A stretch of 59,236 bases of DNA from Variovorax sp. JS1663 (lineage in GTDB: Bacteria; Pseudomonadota; Gammaproteobacteria; Burkholderiales; Burkholderiaceae_C): contig NZ_LYMK01000045.1 in the NCBI RefSeq assembly GCF_002157355.1, positions 1-59,236 of the forward strand, in the 5' to 3' direction. Positions 34,654 through 43,499 of the stretch are shown here, in pieces. Numbering within the stretch: the first letter of the stretch is position 1; each line of letters opens with the position of its first letter. The notes beneath the pieces are model-generated. The model was not told the origin of the DNA. It saw only the letters and a list, made by a program, of their open reading frames with translations, and ran no database searches. Position numbers and translations under genes: made by a program.

Positions 34654-35622
34654 TCAATCGAGCTGCGCGCCCGACTGGCGCACGACCGTGGCCCACATCT
34701 GCATCTGCGCCTGGATGAACTTCGCCAGTTGCTCCGGCGCGGCGGAAGGCGCGGGCTCCAGGCCCTGGGCCGCGAACTGCTGCTTCACCTTGGGCGAGGC
34801 CAGCACTTCGGCGAAGGCCTGGTTGAGCTTCTTCACCCGGTCGGCCGGCGTGCCGGCCGGCGCCACGATGCCGAAGAACACGCTGACGTCGTAGCCCTTC
34901 AGGCCCTGCTCGGCGATGGTCGGCACCTCGGGCAGCGCCTGCGAGCGCGTGGCGCTGGCCATGCCCAGCGCGCGCAGCCTGCCCGCCTTGACGTAGGGCA
35001 GGGCAGTGAGCACGTCGGTGAAGCTCATGCTGACCTGGCCGCCCAGCAGGTCGTTCAGCGCCGGGCCGGTGCCCTTGTAGGGGATGTGCTGCAGGTCCAC
35101 GCCGGCGGTCGTGTTGAAGAGCACGCCTGCCAGGTGCGAGGAGGCGCCGTTGCCCGAGGAGGCGTAGCTCAGCTTGTTCGGATTCGCCTTGGCATAGGCG
35201 ACCAGTTCCTTCACGTCCTTGGCCGGCACCGAGGGATGCACCACCAGGATGTTGGGCAGGTGGCCGACCTGGATCACCGGTGCGAAGCTCTTCACCGGGT
35301 CATAGCCGATCTTGCGGTAGAGGCTGGCGTTGATGGCCAGCGGGCCGGAGGTGCCGAAGAGCAGCGTCTGGCCGTCGGCCGGCGCACGCGCCACGAATTC
35401 GGCGCCGATGTTGCCGCCGGCGCCCGCGCGGTTCTCCACGATCATGGGCTGCCCGAGGCGTTCCTTCATCTCGGCGGCGAGCGTGCGGGCCATCGCGTCG
35501 GTGGGACCGCCGGGCGGGAAGGGCACGACCAGGGCGATGGGCTTGTCGGGGAAGCTGTCGGCGTGGGCCAGCGGCACGAGGGCCGCGGCGCAGGCGAAGG
35601 CGAGGGTGGCGAGCAGTCGCAT
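34654..35622 (-). CDS. Bug/TctC-family periplasmic substrate-binding protein
   Basis: This 322-residue protein has a Sec signal peptide (MRLLATLAFACAAALVPLAHA). The mature part starts DSFPDKPIALVVPFPPGGPT, the signature of the Bug receptor family so expanded in Bordetella and Comamonadaceae. MIVENRAGAGGNIGAEFVA and YKGTGPALNDLLGGQVSMSF are also diagnostic. It binds a carboxylate, probably the acid activated by the flanking CoA-transferase, in the periplasm. No TctA/TctB membrane partners lie nearby, which is usual for orphan Bug proteins. Confidence 0.94.
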   Translation of the reverse strand: MRLLATLAFACAAALVPLAHADSFPDKPIALVVPFPPGGPTDAMARTLAAEMKERLGQPMIVENRAGAGGNIGAEFVARAPADGQTLLFGTSGPLAINASLYRKIGYDPVKSFAPVIQVGHLPNILVVHPSVPAKDVKELVAYAKANPNKLSYASSGNGASSHLAGVLFNTTAGVDLQHIPYKGTGPALNDLLGGQVSMSFTDVLTALPYVKAGRLRALGMASATRSQALPEVPTIAEQGLKGYDVSVFFGIVAPAGTPADRVKKLNQAFAEVLASPKVKQQFAAQGLEPAPSAAPEQLAKFIQAQMQMWATVVRQSGAQLD

Positions 35623-35645
35623 GAGGGTGTCTCCGTTGTTCGTGA

Positions 35646-37316
35646 TCAGGATGCTGTGTTCCAGCCCGCCGGCACGGCGTCGGCCGAGAGCGGGTCGCGC
35701 GGCAGCACGCGGTGCAGCAGCACGCCCTGCGCCCACTGCACGCGCTGCGCCGAGCCGGTGCGGGCGCCTTCCCAGGCCATCGCGATCGCGCTGCAGCAGT
35801 GGTAGAGCGCGGAGGCCGCCTGGCGGGCGAGCAGGTCGCCGCCTTCCTGCGCGGCCTGCCGGGCGAGGGCCGAGGCCCGCCCCAGCGCGTCGCGCAGTGC
35901 GGCGGCGAAGGCGGGCGCGATCTCCGCCTCGGCCAGCAGCGCGCCGAAGTGCGCCTCGAGCGCGGGCAACGAGTTCTCGCGCGTCACGGCGCGGATCACG
36001 TCGAGCGCCACGATGTTGCTGGTGCCTTCCCAGATCGAGCCCAGGTGCGCGTCGCGCACCAGCCGCGGATCGGCCCATTCCTCGATGTAGCCGCAGCCGC
36101 CGCGCACTTCCATCGCATCGCCCGTCACCTTGCGCGCGTCGCGGCAGGCGCGGAACTTGATCAGCGGCGTGAGGATGCGCAGCAGCGGGTAGGCCGCGGC
36201 GTCGCCGCCGTCCGAGCGCGCCAGCGCAAGCGCGGTCTGGAACACCATGCTGCGCGCCTGCTCGGCCGGCAGGCGGAGCTTTTGCAGCTGGCGCTGCATC
36301 AGCGGCATGTCGGCCAGCCGCTTGCCGAAGGCGCGGCGCTCGCTGGCGATGAACTCGGCTTCGGCGACGGCACGGCGCATCAGGCCGGCGGCGCGCACGC
36401 CGTTCGACAGGCGCGAGTTGTTGACCATGTCGGCCATCTGCACGAAGCCGCGGCCGGGCTCGCCGACCAGGTAGGCCACGGCGCCTTCCAGCCGGATCTC
36501 GCCGCTGGCCATCGAGCGGGTGCCGAGCTTGTCCTTCAGGCGGATGATGCGGTAGTGGTTGGCACTGCCGTCCTCCAGTGTGCGGGGCAACAGGAACAGC
36601 GACACGCCCTTCATGCCCGCCGGCGCGCCTTCGGGGCGGGCCAGAACCATGGCGAAGTCGGCGTCCGGGTTGGAGCAGAACCACTTGTCGCCGGTCAGGC
36701 GCCACTGGCCGGCGGCATCCTGCGTGGCGCGGGTCTGGGTGGCGGCGATGTCGGAGCCGGCGGCCTGCTCGGTCATGAACATGGCGCCCTGGGCCAGCGT
36801 GTCGAAGTCGAGTGTGGTCAGGCGCGGCAGGAAGCGCGCCACCAGTTCGGGGCTGCCGAACTTCTTGAGCGTGCGCGTGAGCGAATCGGTCATCGAGACC
36901 GGGCAGCACAGGCCGAACTCGGCCTGCACGAAGAGGAAGGTCAGCACGTACTTGACCAAGGGCGGCATCTTGCCCTTCCAGCCCAGGGTTTCGTCGCGGT
37001 GCGAGATCGCGGCCAGGCCGAATTCGGAGAGGGCGAGACGCTCCATCTGCACGTAGGCCGGGTGCTTGACGATCTCCTGCCGGTCCAGGCCGGTGCGGGT
37101 GCGATGCGCCAGCGTTGGCGGGTTGCGGTCGGCGGTGCCCGCCAGTTCGTCGAGCAGGCCGCCGGCCAGCCCGCCCAGCCGCTCGAAGTGCGGCTGCATG
37201 TGCGCCAGCAGGTCGGGCGGCAGGTACAGCGCGAGCAGGCGCTGCAGCTCGGTGTCGGTGCTGAAGAGGTTCTGACCGTGACGGTCGGGCACGGGGTGGG
37301 CGGCGGTGTCGGCCAT
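35646..37316 (-). CDS. Acyl-CoA dehydrogenase, AidB-like
   Basis: This 556-residue flavoprotein has MTEQAAGSDIAATQTRA (flavin-contact region), WRLTGDKWFCSNPDADFAMV, and the C-terminal helical domain with RACRDARKVTGDAMEVRGGC then GYIEEW. VRDAHLGSIWEGTSNIVALD follows. Length and the N-terminal extension fit the AidB-type subgroup rather than classical 380-residue acyl-CoA dehydrogenases. It oxidises an acyl-CoA at the alpha-beta bond. It is the first gene of the operon with the Bug receptor (23 bases downstream) and CoA-transferase, and is divergent from a LysR regulator. Confidence 0.93.
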   Translation of the reverse strand: MADTAAHPVPDRHGQNLFSTDTELQRLLALYLPPDLLAHMQPHFERLGGLAGGLLDELAGTADRNPPTLAHRTRTGLDRQEIVKHPAYVQMERLALSEFGLAAISHRDETLGWKGKMPPLVKYVLTFLFVQAEFGLCCPVSMTDSLTRTLKKFGSPELVARFLPRLTTLDFDTLAQGAMFMTEQAAGSDIAATQTRATQDAAGQWRLTGDKWFCSNPDADFAMVLARPEGAPAGMKGVSLFLLPRTLEDGSANHYRIIRLKDKLGTRSMASGEIRLEGAVAYLVGEPGRGFVQMADMVNNSRLSNGVRAAGLMRRAVAEAEFIASERRAFGKRLADMPLMQRQLQKLRLPAEQARSMVFQTALALARSDGGDAAAYPLLRILTPLIKFRACRDARKVTGDAMEVRGGCGYIEEWADPRLVRDAHLGSIWEGTSNIVALDVIRAVTRENSLPALEAHFGALLAEAEIAPAFAAALRDALGRASALARQAAQEGGDLLARQAASALYHCCSAIAMAWEGARTGSAQRVQWAQGVLLHRVLPRDPLSADAVPAGWNTAS

Positions 37317-37366
37317 GAGTTTGTCTCCTTGCTGGAAAGGATTGTTCGTGGCACGACGATTTCTGT

Positions 37367-37380
37367 CTAATATCGATTAG
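37367..37380. promoter_or_regulatory. Putative LysR-type operator in the divergent promoter
   Basis: CTAAT, ATCG, ATTAG gives 5-bp inverted arms containing the T-N11-A spacing typical of LysR sites. It lies 27 bp before the LysR gene and 50 bp before the acyl-CoA dehydrogenase gene. TTCGATTCGATC just downstream may be a second half-site. This is by inspection only. Confidence 0.5.
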
Positions 37381-37407
37381 GTCTTGTTCGATTCGATCTG
37401 ACTATTC

Positions 37408-38280
37408 ATGGAACTGAGGCATCTGCGCTACTTCTCGGTGCTGGCCGACGAGCTGCATTTCGGCCGCGCTGCCCGCCGGCTGTCGATTTCGCAGCCGCCG
37501 CTGAGCGTGGCGATCCGGCAGCTGGAAGAGTCGGTCGGCGCGCGCCTGTTCGAGCGCAACAGCAAGGAGGTGCGGCTGACGCCGGCCGGCCAGCAGTTCA
37601 TGGCGTCGGCGCGCGCCTTGCTGCGCCAGGCCGAGGAGGCGGCACTCCAGGCGCGCGACGTGGCTTCGGGCTCGGCCGGGCGCCTGCGCATCGGCTTCGT
37701 CGGGTCGATGCTCTACCGTGGCTTGCCGCAGGCGCTGCGCAGCTTCCAGGCCCGGCATCCGTCGGTGCGGGTCACGCTGACCGAGCTCAACTCGGGCGAG
37801 CAGATCGCCGAGCTGCTGCACGACCGGCTCGACATCGGCTTCGTGCACAGCAGTCGCCTGCCGCCCGAACTGCAACATCGTCTGCTGCTGGCCGAGCCCT
37901 TCGTCTGCTGCCTGCCGGCCCGCCATGCGCTGGCGCGGCGGCGCTTGCTGGCGCCGGCCGATCTGCGGGCCGAGCCCTTCGTGCTGTTCTCGCGCAGCGC
38001 TTCTCCCGACTACCACGAGCGCATCCTGTCGATCTGCGCCGATGCGGGTTTTCGCCCCGAAGTGCGGCACGAGGTGCGGCACTGGCTGGCGGTGGTGTCG
38101 CTGGTGTCGCAGGGCATGGGCGTGGCGCTGGTGCCCGATGCGATGCGCCGCTCGGCGCTGCGGGGCGCCGTGTTCCGGCCGCTGGACCGGCCCGTCGCGC
38201 AGTCGGAAGCCTACGCCGTGTGGCGCGCAGGGCCGGAGAACGTGCTGGTGCAGCGGCTGCTGAACGCGATAGAGGCCTGA
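37408..38280 (+). CDS. LysR-family transcriptional regulator
   Basis: This 290-residue regulator has an N-terminal helix-turn-helix (MELRHLRYFSVLADELHFGR, then AARRLSISQPPLSVAIRQLE) and an effector-binding domain starting SGRLRIGFVGSMLY-like. It also has VTLTELNSGEQIAELLHDRL and GFVHSSRLPPEL. It resembles the CatR/BenM-type group controlling aromatic or organic-acid catabolism. It is divergent from the acyl-CoA dehydrogenase operon and presumably controls it in response to the substrate or its CoA ester. The 3' end abuts an M16 peptidase pseudogene. Confidence 0.95.
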   Translation: MELRHLRYFSVLADELHFGRAARRLSISQPPLSVAIRQLEESVGARLFERNSKEVRLTPAGQQFMASARALLRQAEEAALQARDVASGSAGRLRIGFVGSMLYRGLPQALRSFQARHPSVRVTLTELNSGEQIAELLHDRLDIGFVHSSRLPPELQHRLLLAEPFVCCLPARHALARRRLLAPADLRAEPFVLFSRSASPDYHERILSICADAGFRPEVRHEVRHWLAVVSLVSQGMGVALVPDAMRRSALRGAVFRPLDRPVAQSEAYAVWRAGPENVLVQRLLNAIEA

Positions 38281-39195
38281 GCGAAAGACCCCCAGGCTCT
38301 CACGGGAAGCTGCCGTTCCGGCCGCAGGTACTTCTTCAGCGCCGCGTTGACGGCATCGGCGTCCAGCGTCTCGTAGGCCTGCGTGAAGCGCGCGTAGTGC
38401 GCCATGTCGCGCCCGTGGCGCAGGTTCGTGGCCAGGGTGCCGGCCAGGTTGGCGGGCTGGGCCAGGGCGTCGGCGCGGCCGCTCACGATGGCGCGCCGCG
38501 CGAAGCCGACCTCGGGCGCGGCGCCGGCGCGGCCGCCGAGCAGTTGCACGCCGGCGAACAGCGCCGGGAAATCCGGCGCCTCGGCATTCATCGCCAACGG
38601 GATGCGGGCGACGTAGTTGGCATTGGCCTTGTCGGGCACGCTGATCGGCGCCGGCGGCGCCAGCCGGTCGAGGTCGCTCGGGTAGGCGAAGACCCAGCCG
38701 CGGCGCCGCTCCGGTGCCTTCCAGTCGCCGATGGCCTGCTGCCGTTGGGCGGTGACCTCGTCCGGCGCGAGCGGGCCGATGAGCACCAGCTCACCGACGG
38801 TGGCGCCGCAGCACGGTGTGCGCGTCGATGTTGGCCGGTGTCAGCGCGAAGTCCTCCACCGCCGCGGTAGTCGGCAAGGACCTGCGCCATGTCGGTAGCC
38901 TGCGCCGGCGGTGCGCGCGGCGGCAGCGTGTCGCTCGGCAGGTAGCTGCCGCTGGTGCGGTTGGAGGCCAGCAGCCAGGTGGCGGCCATCCGCTGCACCT
39001 CGGCCGGCGTGACCGCCTCGATCCAGTCGCGCATGGCGAACCAGAGACGCCAGTCGCCCAGCGCGATCGATTCCGAGAGGCCGAGGCTCAGTTGTTCCGG
39101 GTCGCCGCGCCGGTCCGGACCGCGGCCGTGCCGCAGCCCGCCAGGAGGAGGGCCGCGAAAAAGCCGGCCAGCAGCAGCCGCAATGCCTTCATCAT
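38281..39195 (-). pseudogene. Degenerate M16 zinc peptidase (insulinase family)
   Basis: Pieces of a pitrilysin-type protein appear in at least three frames. A GAGGAGG site and ATG 39195 start an intact lipoprotein signal (LRLLLAGFFAALLLAGCG) that stops after about 35 codons. From about 39120 another frame gives LSLGLSESIALGDWRLWFAM and EAVTPAEVQRMAATWLLASN. From about 38810 a third frame gives the last domain (LVLIGPLAPDEVTAQRQQAI, then PDKANANYVARIPL, then LATNLRHGRDMAHY). The N-terminal catalytic domain with HxxEH is missing. The gene has lost a large internal segment and suffered frameshifts. Its end runs into the lysR 3' end. Confidence 0.8.
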
Positions 39196-39225
39196 GTCGT
39201 CGCCTCCTCGATGTGCCGGCAGCCT

Positions 39226-40251
39226 TCAGGCGTACAGCGGCTCCTCCGCCATCGCCTCGCACTGATCCTGCAGCATCTGGATCTGCCCCTTCCAGTAGTC
39301 GCTCGAGCCGAACCAGGGGAAGTTGATCGGGAAGATCGGATCGCGCCAGCGCCGCGCCAGCCAGGCGCTGTAGTGGATCTGGCGCAGGGTGCACAGCGGC
39401 TCGATCAGCGCGAGCTCGCGCCGGTCGAATTCGCGGAACTGCTCGTAGCCTTCCAGCAGGCCGCTCAGCTGCGCGGTGCGCTGGGCGCGGTCGCCGCCGA
39501 GCAGCATCCACAGGTCCTGCACCGCGAAGCCCATGCGGGCATCGTCGAGGTCCACGAAATGCGGGCCGCCATCGGGCCGGTCGGTGGGCGTCCACAGGAT
39601 GTTGCCGGGGTGCACGTCGCCGTGCAGGCGCAGCGTCTTCATTTCCGTGTAGGTGTCGGCGCCGAGCGCGGTGGCCGCGATCATCTCGAAGGCCTCGCTG
39701 CAGGCCTTTTCCCAGTCGCGCTGCACGTCCAGCGGGATCATCTCGTGCGCCAGCAGCCAGTCGCGCGAGGCCAGGCCGAAGCTCGCCAGATCCAGCGCCG
39801 GCCGCTCCACGAAGGGCCGCGCGGCACCCACCGTGTGGATGCGCGCGAGGAAGCGGCCCACCCATTCGAGCACCTCGAAGTCGTCGAGCTCCGGGCGGCG
39901 GCCGCCGCGGTAGGGGCTCACGCTGAAGGCGAAGCCGGCGTGGTGGTGCAGCGTTGCGCCCGCCAGCGCGAGCGGCGCGACCACCGGCACCTCGGCGGCG
40001 GCCAGTTCGCTGGACAAGCCGTGTTCCTCCGCGATCTGCGTGTCGCTCCAGCGGCCCGGCCGGTAGAACTTGAGCACCACCGCGCGCTCGTCCTCCAGGT
40101 GGGCCTGGTAGACCCGGTTCTCGAAGGAATTGAGCGCCATCAGGCGGCCGTCGCCGTACAGGCCGAGGCTGGTGAGCGCGTCCAGCACCACGTCGGGCGT
40201 GAGCGTTTCGTAGGGGTGCGCGGAAGAGGAGGAAGAGGATGCGGGGGTCAC
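39226..40251 (-). CDS. srkA: SrkA/RdoA-like protein kinase (YihE family)
   Basis: This 341-residue aminoglycoside-phosphotransferase-fold kinase begins, after a Ser-rich start, with YETLTPDVVLDALTSLGLYG, then ALNSFENRVYQ and VVLKFYRPGRWSD. Its catalytic loop is LRLHGDVHPGNILW (Asp and Asn) and the metal-binding segment is FVDLDDARMGFAVQDLWMLL. E. coli SrkA counters stress-induced death. The start is taken as GTG 40251 because no ATG precedes the conserved region in frame. It lies downstream of, and in line with, the DUF2855 gene. Confidence 0.9.
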   Translation of the reverse strand: MTPASSSSSSAHPYETLTPDVVLDALTSLGLYGDGRLMALNSFENRVYQAHLEDERAVVLKFYRPGRWSDTQIAEEHGLSSELAAAEVPVVAPLALAGATLHHHAGFAFSVSPYRGGRRPELDDFEVLEWVGRFLARIHTVGAARPFVERPALDLASFGLASRDWLLAHEMIPLDVQRDWEKACSEAFEMIAATALGADTYTEMKTLRLHGDVHPGNILWTPTDRPDGGPHFVDLDDARMGFAVQDLWMLLGGDRAQRTAQLSGLLEGYEQFREFDRRELALIEPLCTLRQIHYSAWLARRWRDPIFPINFPWFGSSDYWKGQIQMLQDQCEAMAEEPLYA

Positions 40252-40289
40252 CGCGACATTGTGGGGCCTGGGCGTGACCCGGTCAGCGC

Positions 40290-41402
40290 TCAGCCGCGCG
40301 ACAGCGACAGGATGTGCCCGATGCGCGGATCGCCGCGCCCGCCCAGCACTTGTGCATAGGCGGCCTGCACCGCCGCCGCGCCGTCGTGGTGCTGCGCCAC
40401 CAGCCAGGGTGTCGCGGGCTGCGCCACCTTCGCGAGGAAGCCCTGCCACGCCTGCACCATGCGCCGGCCGAAGCCGTCGGCGCCCCATTCATCGGTGCGC
40501 TTCTTGATCTGGGCCGGCGCGAAGAAGAAGGCCGCGCGCGGGCCCGGCAGCTCCTTCGCCGTGCCCGGCGGCGCGAGCTGCTCGACGTGCGTGCCGCCGA
40601 TCACGCAGTCGTGGCGCAGCTGCGGGAAGCGCGTGTGGATCGCGCGCCGCAGCTCGCCGTTGCCGGCGAAATCGATGTACACGCAGGCTGCATCGGCCGC
40701 CACCTGGTCCAGCTCGCCATAGGCCAGCACGCGGTGGTAGCAGCCCAGGCTTTCGCAGAAGGCCTTGTTGGCGGCCGAGGTCAGGCCCACGACCTCGATG
40801 CCCTCGCGCTGGTGCATCTGGAAGGCGGTGCCGTAGGCCGTCTTGCTCGACGCGCTGGAGAGCAGGGCGATGCCGGGCCGCGCGCCGAAGAAATCGTTGT
40901 CGTCGAAGAAGTCGTCGATCAGCCAGGAGGTGATGAAGAGCGGGCGCAGCAGCGCCTGCAGGTCTTCGGTCTCGGCGCTGTAGAGCGGGTCGCGCGCGCA
41001 ACGGAAGTACTGGTTGTAGACGGCCGGCAGCGCCGCGCGGTGCGGCGTGCCGTCGGTGAAGCGCGCCGGCGACAGCCGCTCGGGCGAGAGCACGACGCTG
41101 GAGGCCATCGGCACGTAGCCGTACAGCCGCTCGCCCACCGCCACGCCGGGATGCGACGACTGCACCACCGAGCCGAAGCCCCACACCGGGATCGAGCCCC
41201 AGCCTTCTTCGCCGGTCGGGAAGAACTGCCAGTAGCTCATCGATTCGCCGAAGGCGGCGTAGGTGATGTTGTTGGAGGTGAGCGCGAAGCGGTCGATGCG
41301 CAGCCGGACCTGGCCGTCGGCCAGCGCCGTGTCATCGGCCGTGCGCAATTGGGTGGAAGCGAGTTCGTCCTTGCGGACCAGCAACTGCGTGGTGGTGCTC
41401 AT
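40290..41402 (-). CDS. DUF2855 family protein
   Basis: This 370-residue protein resembles a zinc-free medium-chain dehydrogenase/reductase fold. The N-terminal half reads LRIDRFALTSNNITYAAFGE, then GWGSIPVWGFGSVVQSSHPG. A Rossmann-like half contains IALLSSASSKTAYGTAFQMH, EVVGLTSAANKAFCESLGCY and VYIDFAGNGELRRAIH. It is assigned to DUF2855 by memory of this pattern; an NAD(P)-dependent role is likely but unproven. Its stop is 38 bases before the kinase start, so the two probably share a transcript. Confidence 0.82.
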   Translation of the reverse strand: MSTTTQLLVRKDELASTQLRTADDTALADGQVRLRIDRFALTSNNITYAAFGESMSYWQFFPTGEEGWGSIPVWGFGSVVQSSHPGVAVGERLYGYVPMASSVVLSPERLSPARFTDGTPHRAALPAVYNQYFRCARDPLYSAETEDLQALLRPLFITSWLIDDFFDDNDFFGARPGIALLSSASSKTAYGTAFQMHQREGIEVVGLTSAANKAFCESLGCYHRVLAYGELDQVAADAACVYIDFAGNGELRRAIHTRFPQLRHDCVIGGTHVEQLAPPGTAKELPGPRAAFFFAPAQIKKRTDEWGADGFGRRMVQAWQGFLAKVAQPATPWLVAQHHDGAAAVQAAYAQVLGGRGDPRIGHILSLSRG

Positions 41403-41482
41403 TCGATGCCCTCCGCGCGCCTGTGGGAACGGCCCCGCGGCGCATGGCCGGCACCTTAGCGCGAAGCCGCGTCCGCTGCATG

Positions 41483-41526
41483 AAAAAAGCCCGGCATGGC
41501 GTCACCTGGGCGACGCGATGCCGGGC
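41483..41526 (-). terminator. Rho-independent terminator of the ohr transcript
   Basis: A 15-bp stem (GCCCGGCATCGCGTC pairing with GACGCCATGCCGGGC, one mismatch) with an 8-base loop is followed on the minus strand by TTTTTT. It lies 18 bases after the ohr stop codon and separates ohr from the DUF2855 gene. Confidence 0.9.
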
Positions 41527-41544
41527 CTCCGGAGCGGGACTGCG

Positions 41545-41973
41545 TCAGGCGATCGAGAGCTCGACCTCGATGTTGCCGCGGGTGGCGTTGGAGTAGGGGC
41601 ACACCTGGTGGGCGGTGTTGACCAGCAGTTCCTTCTGCGCCGCGTCCAGGCCCGGCAGGGTGATCGCCAGCTTGACCGCGATGCCGTAGGCCTTGCCTTC
41701 GTCCGTCGGGCCCAGCGAGACGCTGGCATCCACCGCCACGTCTTCCGGCACCTTGACATTGATCTTGGGCGCCACCGCCTTCATCGCGCCGATGAAGCAG
41801 GCCGAGTAGCCGACCGCGAACAGCTGCTCGGGGTTGGTGCCGGGCTTGCCGGAGCCGGGCGGGTTGAGCTTGACCTCGAGCGCGCCGTCGCTGGACTTGC
41901 CGGCGCCGCCATCGCGGCCGCCGGTGGTGTGGGACTGGGCGGTGTACAGGACCTTGTCGAGCTTCTTGACCAT
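41545..41973 (-). CDS. ohr: Organic hydroperoxide resistance protein Ohr
   Basis: This 142-residue thiol peroxidase reduces organic hydroperoxides with lipoyl-protein electrons. Both redox cysteines are in place: C59 in AVGYSACFIGAMKAVA and C125 in AHQVCPYSNATRGNIEVELS. The N-terminus (MVKKLDKVLYTAQSHTTGGR) and length match the family. It follows the OhrR gene by 75 bases on the same strand and ends at a strong terminator. Expression is expected to rise when peroxide inactivates OhrR. Confidence 0.96.
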   Translation of the reverse strand: MVKKLDKVLYTAQSHTTGGRDGGAGKSSDGALEVKLNPPGSGKPGTNPEQLFAVGYSACFIGAMKAVAPKINVKVPEDVAVDASVSLGPTDEGKAYGIAVKLAITLPGLDAAQKELLVNTAHQVCPYSNATRGNIEVELSIA

Positions 41974-42048
41974 GATGATTCCTTCAGGTTGGTGGTTGGA
42001 AAAAAGGATGCTTCGTTGCCGAAGCGGCTGGGGAACTCTCGATGAAAA

Positions 42049-42504
42049 CTAGGCGGCCGCCTTCACGCGGTCACGCAGTTGCTGGACCTGCTGCGTGAGC
42101 GCCACCAGCTCCTCGATCGAGCACTGGCTGGCGGCCATCAAACAGGCCGGAACGGAAGCGGCACGCGCCTTGAGGCGGCGGCCGGCGGTGGTGAGGCTGA
42201 TGTGCACGCGGCGCTCGTCGGCCGCGTCGCGGATGCGGGCCACCAGGCCATTGGCCTCGAGGCGCTTGAGCAGGGGGGTCAGCGTGCCCGAGTCGAGCGA
42301 GAGGCGCTCGCCGAGCTCCGACACCATCAGGCCGTCACGCTCCCACAACACCAGCATCACAAGATACTGAGGGTAGGTGAGATTCAGCTTGTCGAGCAGC
42401 GGCTTGTACAGCTTGGTCATGGCCAGGGAGGCCGAGTAGACCGCAAAGCACAGCTGGTTGTCGAGCCGCAGCATCTCGTCCTGGGTGATGGTGGCTTGGG
42501 GCAT
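42049..42504 (-). CDS. ohrR: MarR-family peroxide-sensing repressor OhrR
   Basis: This 151-residue MarR protein has the OhrR signature LRLDNQLCFAVYSASLAMTK, whose Cys (residue 19) is the peroxide-sensing thiol. The winged helix follows (LTYPQYLVMLVLWERDGLMV, then LSLDSGTLTPLLKRLEANGL, then RDAADERRVHISLT). Further Cys near the C-terminus (ASVPACLMAASQC) could form the disulfide of 2-Cys OhrR. ATG 42504 is used; TTG 42525 lies in the operator. It represses itself and ohr through the inverted repeat at 42521-42550. Confidence 0.94.
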   Translation of the reverse strand: MPQATITQDEMLRLDNQLCFAVYSASLAMTKLYKPLLDKLNLTYPQYLVMLVLWERDGLMVSELGERLSLDSGTLTPLLKRLEANGLVARIRDAADERRVHISLTTAGRRLKARAASVPACLMAASQCSIEELVALTQQVQQLRDRVKAAA

Positions 42505-42520
42505 GGGTTGAATTGTAGAG

Positions 42521-42550
42521 TGCAATTAAGTTGTGCGCAAGTTAATTGCA
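42521..42550. promoter_or_regulatory. OhrR operator (long inverted repeat)
   Basis: TGCAATTAA at 42521-42529 and TTAATTGCA at 42542-42550 are perfect inverted arms around a 12-base spacer. A further AATTGTAGAG lies just inside toward the gene. AT-rich TGCAATT/TACAATT elements are characteristic of OhrR sites. It begins 17 bp upstream of the ohrR start codon. Confidence 0.75.
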
Positions 42551-42565
42551 AGAATACCTTGTTCA

Positions 42566-42582
42566 CTCTCCCGCTGGGAGAG
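42566..42582. repeat. Short palindromic repeat (CTCTCCC-GCT-GGGAGAG)
   Basis: Perfect 7-bp arms surround a 3-base loop, between the crotonase stop and the OhrR operator. A related CCCC-GCT-GGGG hairpin lies near 59061. It is probably a copy of the very common CCCTCTCCC/GGGAGAGGG intergenic element of proteobacteria. There is no T run. Confidence 0.6.
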
Positions 42583-42592
42583 AGGGCGCAAG

Positions 42593-43396
42593 TCAGCGCC
42601 CGCTGAACCGCGCCGGCCGTCTCTCGACGAAGGACCGCACCCCTTCCGCCGCATCCTCGCTGTTCGCCAGCCGCTGCTGCACCGGAACGAAGTCCTCGAC
42701 GGCCGCCAGCGGCCCCTGCTCGATCGCCTTGAGCACGTTGAGCCGCGTGGCCACCACCGCCAGCGGCGCCTGCGCCGCGATGCGCTGCGCGATCGCCAGG
42801 GCTTCGTCCAGCTCCTGGCCGGCCGGCACCACCTTCTGCACGAAGTTCAGCCGCAAGGCCTCGGCGCTGCCGAATTCGTCGGCCGTGAGAAGGTGCAGCA
42901 TCGCGTTGCCCAGGCCCGCGCGCTCCGCCATGCGCAGCGTCGCGCCGCCGGTGGCCATGATGCCGCGCTGCACTTCCATCTGCGAGAAGCGGCAGTTGTC
43001 GGCGGCCACCACGATGTCGGCGCCCAGCATCAGCTCGATGCCGACGGTGAAGCAGATGCCCTTGACCGCCACCACCATCGGCTTGGTGCGCCGCCGGTAG
43101 CCGGGCAGGCCGAAGTCGTGCGGCTCGACCAGGCCCTCGGGAATGGCCTTCTCGCCGCGCTTCATGTATTCGGCGACTGCGGGCAGGTCCAGGCCGGCGG
43201 TGAAGTGGTCGCCGAAGGCGTGCAGCACGCCGACGCGCAGCGCGGGGTCGTCGTCCAGCCGCGTGTAGGCCTCGGCCAGCTCCCGGAACATCTTCGGCGT
43301 CCAGCCGTTGCGCTTGGCGGGGCGGTTGATGCCGATCAGCAGCACGTGATCGCGTTTCTCGGTTGTGATGATGCCTTCGGGTGGTGAGAGGGACAT
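42593..43396 (-). CDS. Crotonase / enoyl-CoA hydratase family protein
   Basis: This 267-residue enzyme begins MSLSPPEGIITTEKRDHVLL, then INRPAKRNGWTPKMFRELAE. It has the oxyanion-hole region HAFGDHFTAGLDLP and the CoA-binding/catalytic block VAVKGICFTVGIELMLGADI with FSQMEVQRGIMATGGATLRM. Glu residues sit at both positions equivalent to the hydratase acids (GIEL and QMEV), so hydratase chemistry is plausible. The substrate is unknown. It is monocistronic, upstream of ohrR and downstream of the M23 gene on the same strand. Confidence 0.9.
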   Translation of the reverse strand: MSLSPPEGIITTEKRDHVLLIGINRPAKRNGWTPKMFRELAEAYTRLDDDPALRVGVLHAFGDHFTAGLDLPAVAEYMKRGEKAIPEGLVEPHDFGLPGYRRRTKPMVVAVKGICFTVGIELMLGADIVVAADNCRFSQMEVQRGIMATGGATLRMAERAGLGNAMLHLLTADEFGSAEALRLNFVQKVVPAGQELDEALAIAQRIAAQAPLAVVATRLNVLKAIEQGPLAAVEDFVPVQQRLANSEDAAEGVRSFVERRPARFSGR

Positions 43397-43499
43397 GCAG
43401 AAGCCTCGCTGGAGATCGAACGTGCCTGGATCCTAGCGTGATTGCTCCATGCCGCCGGGAACGACGTGTCGTGTCCCTGGGCATTCATGGGCACCTGGG

